From positions 1-5,011 of the forward strand of contig JAFVFM010000009.1 of the NCBI GenBank assembly GCA_017475415.1: 5,011 nt of DNA. Reading direction: 5' to 3'. The notes beneath the pieces are model-generated. The model had not been told where the DNA came from, did not search any database, and saw only the letters and a list, made by a program, of their open reading frames with translations. The translations under genes were made by a program, and so were the position numbers. Of the stretch, positions 1 through 5,011 are shown one piece after another. Positions within the stretch are counted from its first letter, which is position 1; every line of letters starts with the position of its first letter. Source of the DNA: Solobacterium sp. GTDB taxonomy: Bacteria; Bacillota_I; Bacilli_A; Erysipelotrichales; Erysipelotrichaceae.

Positions 1-1536
1 AACAGAACGCGCCATATCCAAGGTATCAATAACTGGATTCGTTAATGGCTTAGCTCCAACACGCTTTAATTCTTCATTAAAGAAGAAATAATCAAATGTT
101 GCATTATGCGCAACTAATACTGCATCTCCTATCCAATCTACTATTTCTTGATAAACTTCTTGAAACGAAGGAGCGTCTTTTACCATATCGTTTGTGATAT
201 TTGTTTTACTTGTAATAAAAGCAGGTATTTCGTGTCTAGGTTTAATAAATAATTGTTTACGATCAACTACCGAATGGTTTTTAATTTTCACAGCACCAAA
301 TTCAATAATAGAATCAAAATGAGCACTTAAACCGGTTGTTTCCAAGTCAAAACAAATATATTCACATTCATCTACTGATTCATCATTAGGATTACGTACA
401 ATGGTTAACTTATCATCACATAAGTTCATTTCACAACCCAAACCCATTTTAAACTCTCTATCTGGATCGCTTTTCTTTAAGCCTTTTATCGCATTATAGC
501 CTTTCACAAAGGATTGCACATCATTATGATCGGTTAAAACAAAGCCTTCATGGCCTAAATCCCAATAGAATTGGACAATTTTACGTATATCTACTACGCC
601 ATCCATTTCCGACATATTGGAATGCATATGAAATTCGACACGCTTTTCTTTCGCTTCATCGATTATTGTCTTCTTTTCTAATTTCTCTACATCACGCGGA
701 AAACATACTAGACCACTTTCATCACGGAAGGATTCTAGTTTAATATCACCATAGATTTTTACATAATCACCATTATTAATTTCTCTTAATACTTCTAATG
801 GTAAAGTGCGTTCATTTTCAAATCGTTTACAAGGAAAAGCTTCTGTACCATCAAAGACATTAAAAGTTTGTAAAATTCTTCCATCTTTAATTTCTTTTTC
901 TTCAATACCAAATACTTCACCAGTAAACTGGATCATAGACATTTGTTCCGTAATATCTTTTAATTCAACAACTGCATAATCTTCTTTCTTTACTCTGCGA
1001 TATTTATATTTTTGTGTTGGAACTGGTGCCTCTTTTTTTACTTCTTCTTTTTCTTGAATATAGATTTCTTCTACGATAGGCTTTACTTCCTCAATACAGC
1101 CAGTATGAAAAGAATAACCTTCTATACCAAATTGTTTTAAAGCACTCACAAGTTGCTCTAAGAATTCTTCTGCCTTATGCATTTCATCTTCCGAATTAAA
1201 TTGCACAAAAATCATTTGTTTATCCATTGTTAATATGGCATTCGAAAAATAACTTAAGGAAAGATTATTCCGAATCAAATTGTCAAAATATTGTTTCATT
1301 TCCTGTAAAGGTATACTTTTATCTACATATTGCAAAGATAGAGAAACAGGTAGCTCCATTTCCTTTTCAAAAAATCTTTTGATTTCTTGATAATCTAAAA
1401 AAGGAATATAGCTTTCATTATTTAAAACAATATTCACTTTATTATTTTCTTTATAATAAGTAACTCTTTCTATCGTCGCTGTATCATAACAATCGATAGA
1501 TAATTTTTCTTTTATTGCATCACTTAATTTCATCAT
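1..1536 (-). CDS. polC: DNA polymerase III subunit alpha, Gram-positive PolC type (N-terminal part, 3' end beyond window)
   Basis: Replicative DNA polymerase of low-GC Gram-positives, acting at the replication fork. Only the first 512 codons are visible and the frame is open at the left edge; full PolC proteins are about 1,400 to 1,450 residues. Visible order: N-terminal domain (about 1-150); charged linker (about 150-188) with acidic then basic runs; OB-fold region (about 190-290); first PHP half with the HMHSNMSEMDG motif (H303, H305, D312), TDHN (H337) and a GCEMN Glu (E369); then the inserted DEDD exonuclease with FDLETTG (D397, E399) and HNATFD (D482). The window ends at VIDTLDMARSV, before the last exonuclease motif and the polymerase domain. 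All visible metal ligands of both activities look intact. Start: ATG at 1536, directly followed by a second ATG. Neither has a Shine-Dalgarno sequence. An in-frame ATG at 1560 (adding MCDKISNV) is the alternative. The gene lies just after the terminator of the upstream operon. Confidence 0.96.
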   Translation of the reverse strand, partial: MMKLSDAIKEKLSIDCYDTATIERVTYYKENNKVNIVLNNESYIPFLDYQEIKRFFEKEMELPVSLSLQYVDKSIPLQEMKQYFDNLIRNNLSLSYFSNAILTMDKQMIFVQFNSEDEMHKAEEFLEQLVSALKQFGIEGYSFHTGCIEEVKPIVEEIYIQEKEEVKKEAPVPTQKYKYRRVKKEDYAVVELKDITEQMSMIQFTGEVFGIEEKEIKDGRILQTFNVFDGTEAFPCKRFENERTLPLEVLREINNGDYVKIYGDIKLESFRDESGLVCFPRDVEKLEKKTIIDEAKEKRVEFHMHSNMSEMDGVVDIRKIVQFYWDLGHEGFVLTDHNDVQSFVKGYNAIKGLKKSDPDREFKMGLGCEMNLCDDKLTIVRNPNDESVDECEYICFDLETTGLSAHFDSIIEFGAVKIKNHSVVDRKQLFIKPRHEIPAFITSKTNITNDMVKDAPSFQEVYQEIVDWIGDAVLVAHNATFDYFFFNEELKRVGAKPLTNPVIDTLDMARSV

Positions 1537-1546
1537 AACGTTACTT

Positions 1547-1555
1547 ATTTTATCA
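1547..1555 (-). promoter_or_regulatory. Possible extended -10 promoter for polC
   Basis: Read on the minus strand, this is TGATAAAAT: a TGn extension followed by TAAAAT, one mismatch from the TATAAT consensus. The -35 position falls in the T-tract of the upstream terminator and has no TTGACA-like hexamer, as is allowed for extended -10 promoters. Transcription would start near 1540, only about four bases before the ATG at 1536, giving a nearly leaderless message. In such an A+T-rich gap a chance match is quite possible, and polC could instead rely on a promoter inside the preceding gene. Confidence 0.35.
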
Positions 1556-1567
1556 CACATAAACACG

Positions 1568-1587
1568 AAAAAACCCACATCAGTGGG
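1568..1587 (-). terminator. Rho-independent terminator of the rnc-kinase-ATPase operon
   Basis: On the minus strand a 5-bp perfect stem, CCCAC / GTGGG, with a TGAT loop is followed at once by six Ts. It starts 10 bases after the stop codon of the HerA-like ATPase gene, where an operon-end terminator is expected. The stem is short but four of its five pairs are G-C. Some readthrough into polC, which begins about 30 bases further on, is plausible. Confidence 0.75.
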
Positions 1588-1597
1588 AATTTCCAAA

Positions 1598-3076
1598 TTA
1601 TTTTAATAAACTCTTTAATAACTTCTTAGCAGAGCGTATACCGATATTGATTAAAGCATTTTCAGCACGATTTCTAACCTTTTTCGCTAAGCGATTTTGA
1701 TTGCGTAAAGCCTCACGTTCTTCATATTTCTTTCTCGCTTCTTCCGCTTTAGCTAATTCTCTTTCTTCCTCTTTTTCTTGCATATATTCAGGAAGATATT
1801 CATAAGCACTAATGATATCTCTATCTTGATCATATTTAGCACCTAAACCATCGCTTGCGATAACAGATTGAATCTTATCTAAGCTAGCCATACCCATACT
1901 ACTACATGGTGGTAATATCTTTGTCTTTTCAACAATAGTTGGTGCACCTTCTTCATCTAATACAGAAACAAGCGCCGTACCTGTCTTCATATTGCAGATT
2001 TCTTCTTCTGTATTTAAATTAGGATTTTCTCTAAAAGCTTGTGCAGCCTTTTTTACTGTATTCATTTCACTAGGTGTATAAGCACGTAAAGCATGTTGGA
2101 TACGATTCGATAATTGTGCAAGTATGGTATCAGGAATATCGCTTGGGGATTGTGAACAGAAGAATATACCTACACCTTTAGAACGAATAAGCTTAACAAT
2201 CATTTCAATTTTATCTAATAATTGACGTGGAGCATCTCTAAATAATAAATGCGCTTCATCAAAGAAGAAGACAATCTTTGGTTTTTCTAAATCACCTACT
2301 TCAGGTAAACCTTTATATAAACTATCTAATAGCCATAACATAAATGTTGCATATGTTAATGGTCTTTGGAATAATTGTTCACATTCTAAAATATTCATTA
2401 CACCTTTACCATTTTCACATACGATAAAGTCTTCAATATTAATTGGTGGTAAGCCAAATAATAAATCACCTTGTTGTTCTTCTAGTTCTAATAATCTTCT
2501 TTGTATTGCCCCAATCGATTGTTTAGAAACATTACCATAATTGGTAGTAATCTCTTTTGCATTATCCCCAACATATTGTGTCATCATTTGTAAATCTTTT
2601 AAATCATTGATTTCTACGCCCATGCCATCCCCATCTGGATCGAGCTCTGCAGCTACACGATAAATAATATTCAAAATTCCACTTTGAGCATCTGTTAAAT
2701 TCAAAATACGAGATAAAAGTACAGGATCCATATCTTGTAAATTCGTGCGAATTGGATGACCTTTATCACGATATACATCAAAGAAATGTACAGGATAAGA
2801 ATTCGTTTTAAAACCTTCTATACCCATAGAATCTAAACGTTCCTGTATAGCACTTATATCCCCTTCTTGTATCATGCCACTTAAATCACTTTTAATATCT
2901 GCAATAAAAGTAGGAACACCTAATTCACTTAAGGATTCTGCAATTACTTTTAAGGTAATCGTTTTACCTGTACCACTAGCACCGGTAATGATGCCATGAC
3001 GATTCATTTGATGAGGTAATAAATAAATCTCTTTGTCTTCTGCTTTACCAAGTAAAATCTTTCCATCTTTTAACAT
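1598..3076 (-). CDS. HerA/FtsK-like P-loop ATPase, DUF853 (YjgR) family
   Basis: Predicted cytoplasmic 492-residue ATPase of the helicase HerA-like C-terminal family (DUF853; E. coli YjgR is the namesake). The molecular role of this family is not established; the fold suggests a ring-forming motor or nucleotide-driven switch. Visible motifs: Walker A GASGTGKT (32-39); DIKSDLSGM just after it (about 60-68), typical of DUF853; Walker B IVFFFDE with catalytic Asp-Glu (268-274); SQSPSDIP (309-316), in the sensor position; and SNRIQHALRAYTPSE (323-337), which carries likely inter-subunit arginines. A very charged Glu/Lys/Arg helix (about 431-470), likely coiled coil, precedes a short basic tail. 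No signal peptide, membrane segment or N-terminal HAS barrel is seen. Length is normal for the family. The start is ATG 3076, because GGAGGA sits 8 bases before it; an in-frame ATG at 3094 would put that ribosome binding site inside the coding region. It overlaps the kinase gene by 7 bases (ATGTTAA), so translational coupling is likely. Confidence 0.93.
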   Translation of the reverse strand: MLKDGKILLGKAEDKEIYLLPHQMNRHGIITGASGTGKTITLKVIAESLSELGVPTFIADIKSDLSGMIQEGDISAIQERLDSMGIEGFKTNSYPVHFFDVYRDKGHPIRTNLQDMDPVLLSRILNLTDAQSGILNIIYRVAAELDPDGDGMGVEINDLKDLQMMTQYVGDNAKEITTNYGNVSKQSIGAIQRRLLELEEQQGDLLFGLPPINIEDFIVCENGKGVMNILECEQLFQRPLTYATFMLWLLDSLYKGLPEVGDLEKPKIVFFFDEAHLLFRDAPRQLLDKIEMIVKLIRSKGVGIFFCSQSPSDIPDTILAQLSNRIQHALRAYTPSEMNTVKKAAQAFRENPNLNTEEEICNMKTGTALVSVLDEEGAPTIVEKTKILPPCSSMGMASLDKIQSVIASDGLGAKYDQDRDIISAYEYLPEYMQEKEEERELAKAEEARKKYEEREALRNQNRLAKKVRNRAENALINIGIRSAKKLLKSLLK

Positions 3077-4347
3077 ACTTGTATTCCTCCACAATTTCTA
3101 ATATTTAGGGTATGACAACAATCTTTTCCAAAAGCCATTTCCATCATTTCAATATAAGAATCTTTTAATTCTAATGGCACAAAGGCTTGTATTGTTCCCG
3201 CAAAGCCTCCACCATGAACACGGAAGGCACCATTTACTCCAAGCATTGCTTCGGATAAGGCTAAACCAATCGCTAGTTCTTGATGAATGGATGTATTATT
3301 TGCGATAACATTTTGTAGATACATCCATGAAGATCTACCTGACTCACAAATTAATTCTAAAAACATATCAATATCATTTGCTTTTAAAGCCTCAGCTTCA
3401 TCAAAGGCACGTTCTGTTTCATTCACAAAATGATATGCTCTTAAAAAAGCTCTATCACCACATTTTTCTCGTATGATCGATACATGATCAATGAGTTCAT
3501 CGATATTTGTGGTACTTAATACCGATTGTCCCAATTGCATAGCTACACCCTTCATTTCTGTTGGAATAGCGCTATATTCATCACTTAAATCATCATGTGC
3601 ACTCTTTGTATCCGTAAGAATAAGTGCATATTGATGCTCTAATAAATTGAATGGTATTTCTTCAATTGCAGGTTCATCTTTATTGCTGAAATCAATACTA
3701 ATCACTTTCCCATAAGCACAAGCTAATTGATCCATCAAACCGCAAGCCTTCATAAAATATACATTTTCTGCATATTGACCTATTTTAGCAATATCTAATG
3801 GTGTTACTGAATGATTGTTGTAGAAATGATTAAAGATTGTTCCAATAAATACTTCAAAGCTTGCACTACTTGACATACCAGAACCAGATAATACATCACT
3901 TTCTGCATAGGCAATAAAGCCACCAATTTGGTAATTCTTTTCTTTTAAACCAGCTGCAATACCTCGAATTAAAGCTTCTGTAGAATTCTTTTCTTCTGGT
4001 AAGATATTTAATTCATTTAAATCAATTTCTTTTGAAGAAAAGGAATTTGAATAATAGTGTACAAGCATATCTTCACTTTTTTTCGCTACACCTATAACAT
4101 CTAAATCAATTGCTGCTGCTAAAACACGACCTAATTGATGATCTGTATGATTTCCACCTATTTCACTTCTTCCTGGAGCACTAAATATGCCTACTTCATC
4201 ATCCTCATTAAAGTATGATTTTGCATGATCTAGCATAGCTAAATAACGAGCTTTACTCATATCTTCTTTTTCTTCACCATACAACTCAATGAGTTTGTCT
4301 TTCAAACCATCATTTTGAATCAAAGTAATACAATCTTTAAATTTCAT
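3070..4347 (-). CDS. Galactokinase-like GHMP kinase (variant galactokinase subfamily)
   Basis: A 425-residue cytoplasmic kinase of the GHMP superfamily, probably phosphorylating galactose or a related sugar at C1 with ATP. Motif 1 is SAPGRSEIGGNHTDH (57-70), the galactokinase signature region; motif 2, the phosphate-binding loop, is SGSGMSSSAS (154-163); GLMDQ (203-207) carries the catalytic-base Asp at 206; motif 3 is HGGGFAG (378-384). It is longer than classical galactokinases (about 380-395), mostly through a roughly 50-residue N-terminal segment ahead of FSAPGR. The signature is unusual: aligned to the classical GRxNxIGEHTD, the galactose-contacting Glu is Asn (N66), while R60, H67 and D69 are kept. 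Bacillota have many proteins of this GGNHTDHQ type annotated as galactokinase; substrate proof is lacking as far as I know. Neither galT, galE nor a sugar transporter is in the window. The start is fixed by a strong ribosome binding site. I leave the symbol galK off because of the variant signature. Confidence 0.85.
   Translation of the reverse strand: MKFKDCITLIQNDGLKDKLIELYGEEKEDMSKARYLAMLDHAKSYFNEDDEVGIFSAPGRSEIGGNHTDHQLGRVLAAAIDLDVIGVAKKSEDMLVHYYSNSFSSKEIDLNELNILPEEKNSTEALIRGIAAGLKEKNYQIGGFIAYAESDVLSGSGMSSSASFEVFIGTIFNHFYNNHSVTPLDIAKIGQYAENVYFMKACGLMDQLACAYGKVISIDFSNKDEPAIEEIPFNLLEHQYALILTDTKSAHDDLSDEYSAIPTEMKGVAMQLGQSVLSTTNIDELIDHVSIIREKCGDRAFLRAYHFVNETERAFDEAEALKANDIDMFLELICESGRSSWMYLQNVIANNTSIHQELAIGLALSEAMLGVNGAFRVHGGGFAGTIQAFVPLELKDSYIEMMEMAFGKDCCHTLNIRNCGGIQVC
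3085..3090 (-). promoter_or_regulatory. Ribosome binding site that sets the ATPase start
   Basis: GGAGGA on the minus strand, 8 bases before the ATG at 3076, is a near-perfect Shine-Dalgarno sequence. It lies inside the last codons of the kinase gene. It also lies within the six codons that the upstream ATG at 3094 would add, and that ATG has no such site of its own. This is the main reason to place the ATPase start at 3076. Confidence 0.85.
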
Positions 4348-4352
4348 TTCTA

Positions 4353-4357
4353 CTCCT
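4353..4357 (-). promoter_or_regulatory. Ribosome binding site of the galactokinase-like gene
   Basis: AGGAG on the minus strand lies 5 bases before the ATG at 4347. Its first two bases are the last two of the TAG stop codon of rnc, so ribosomes ending on rnc release directly on the kinase start site. This supports both the chosen start and cotranscription with rnc. Confidence 0.85.
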
Positions 4358-5011
4358 ATCTAGCCATTTTATCTAAGGCATCTTTTGCGGCATTTTGTTC
4401 AGCTTGTTTTTTACTTGTACCTGATCCTACCCCCATTACTAAACCCTCTACTACAGCATTTACCACAAAAATTGGAGCATTTGAAGGACCAGTTTCAGAA
4501 ACCAAACTATAACTCACTGTTTTTCTTTTATCCGCTTGTACATATTCTTGTAGTTTCGTTTTAAAGTCATTCATGACTGCAACTTCCTCTGGATGTTGTA
4601 GTTGCGGAGTAATCACAGAATCTAATATAGGATTCACAGCTTCCATACCTTGATCTAGATATAAAGCTCCTAAAAAGGCTTCAAACATATCCGCTAATAT
4701 AGCATCTTTATTCCTACCACCTGTTTTTTCTTCTCCTACACCTAATTTTAAGAATTGAGTTAATTCTAACTTTCTAGCATACATCGCTAAGGCCTTTTCA
4801 CATACAAGTTGTGCGCGTAAACGTGTCATTTCTCCTTCACTTAAAGATAAAGGATAAATCGCATTTGAACTCCATAATTGTAATACTGCATCGCCCATGA
4901 ATTCTAAACGTTCATTATTATGCTTATTATGATGTTCATTGGCATAAGAAGAATGCATAAAGGCTTCTTGTAGTAAATCCTTATTCTCTACTTCAATTCC
5001 TCTTTCTTTAA
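4356..5011 (-). CDS. rnc: Ribonuclease III (N-terminus beyond window)
   Basis: Double-strand-specific endoribonuclease that processes rRNA precursors and some mRNAs in the cytoplasm. 218 codons are visible; homologues are about 225-250 residues, so only a short N-terminal piece is missing. Counting from the internal Met at 4958, the RNase III signature NERLEFMGDAV gives E16, E19 and D23, and LADMFEAFLGALYLD gives D90 and E93. These correspond to the E. coli metal-binding and catalytic set E38, E41, D45, D114 and E117, so the enzyme looks active. A double-stranded RNA binding domain follows (about 130-198), ending in the conserved SGTSKKQAEQNAAKDAL helix. The Met at 4958 is not the start: the frame is open upstream, and RGIEVENKDLLQEAF before it matches the first helix of the family, leading into the conserved HSSYANEH. 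The loop before SEGEMTRLRA appears two residues shorter than in B. subtilis RNase III. It is the first visible gene of the three-gene operon, and its stop overlaps the next ribosome binding site. Confidence 0.97.
   Translation of the reverse strand, partial: KERGIEVENKDLLQEAFMHSSYANEHHNKHNNERLEFMGDAVLQLWSSNAIYPLSLSEGEMTRLRAQLVCEKALAMYARKLELTQFLKLGVGEEKTGGRNKDAILADMFEAFLGALYLDQGMEAVNPILDSVITPQLQHPEEVAVMNDFKTKLQEYVQADKRKTVSYSLVSETGPSNAPIFVVNAVVEGLVMGVGSGTSKKQAEQNAAKDALDKMAR

Noticed and set aside
1..1536. DnaE-type DNA polymerase III instead of PolC
   Set aside because: The DEDD exonuclease motifs (FDLETTG, HNATFD) lie directly after the first half of the PHP domain, and an OB-like region comes before it. 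That is the PolC domain order; DnaE lacks the inserted exonuclease and has its OB fold near the C-terminus.
4315..4512. A 65-codon plus-strand open reading frame
   Set aside because: It lies antisense across the end of rnc and the start of the kinase gene, resembles no family I know, and has no recognisable ribosome binding site. It is best explained as a chance frame opposite two well-supported genes.
4356..4958. RNase III beginning at the Met at 4958
   Set aside because: The reading frame stays open to the window edge, and the 17 full codons upstream match the N-terminal helix of RNase III. The gene is therefore partial, not short.
1598..5011. A defence island built on a HerA-like ATPase plus a nuclease (RNase III)
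   Set aside because: Known HerA defence systems pair the ATPase with SIR2, DUF4297 or NurA-type effectors, and classical HerA has a HAS barrel, which is absent here. DUF853 proteins are widespread, RNase III is housekeeping, and nothing else in the window indicates defence or mobility.
1..5011. Riboswitches, tRNAs, CRISPR repeats, insertion sequences or attachment sites
   Set aside because: The only non-coding stretch is about 61 bases (1537-1597), accounted for by a terminator and a possible promoter. No tandem or inverted repeat stood out elsewhere by eye.

Overview
The window reads as a stretch of chromosome from an A+T-rich, low-GC Gram-positive bacterium (Bacillota). The best clue is the minus-strand gene at the left edge. 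It encodes a PolC-type DNA polymerase III, in which the 3'-5' exonuclease is inserted into the PHP domain. This form is the replicative polymerase of Bacillota and relatives. Codon use is standard (TGG for Trp). The style of the proteins would fit the Erysipelotrichales or a nearby lineage, but that is inference. I see no tRNA, rRNA, CRISPR array, insertion sequence or other mobile-element signature.

All four genes lie on the minus strand, so the order of transcription is right to left. (1) 5011-4356: RNase III (rnc), missing only its extreme N-terminus beyond the window edge. (2) 4347-3070: a galactokinase-like GHMP kinase of a variant subfamily. (3) 3076-1598: a HerA/FtsK-like P-loop ATPase of the DUF853/YjgR type. 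(4) 1536-1: the N-terminal 512 codons of polC, which runs off the left edge. Genes 1 to 3 are packed as an operon: 8 bases separate rnc and the kinase, the kinase and ATPase overlap by 7 bases, and each downstream gene has a good Shine-Dalgarno sequence inside or against the end of its neighbour. A short hairpin followed by six Ts ends this unit 10 bases after the ATPase stop codon.

The polC gene starts in the 61-base gap after that terminator. The gap holds an extended -10 element (TGATAAAAT) so close to the chosen ATG that the transcript would have almost no leader, and there is no recognisable Shine-Dalgarno sequence. The polC start is therefore the least certain boundary here.

Functionally this is a mixed housekeeping block: RNA processing (RNase III), sugar or sugar-like phosphorylation (GHMP kinase), an ATPase of unknown role, and chromosome replication (PolC). 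I found no convincing new multi-gene system. The points worth a second look are the kinase, whose galactose-binding signature carries Asn where classical galactokinases have Glu; its translational coupling to the uncharacterised ATPase; and the polC start region.
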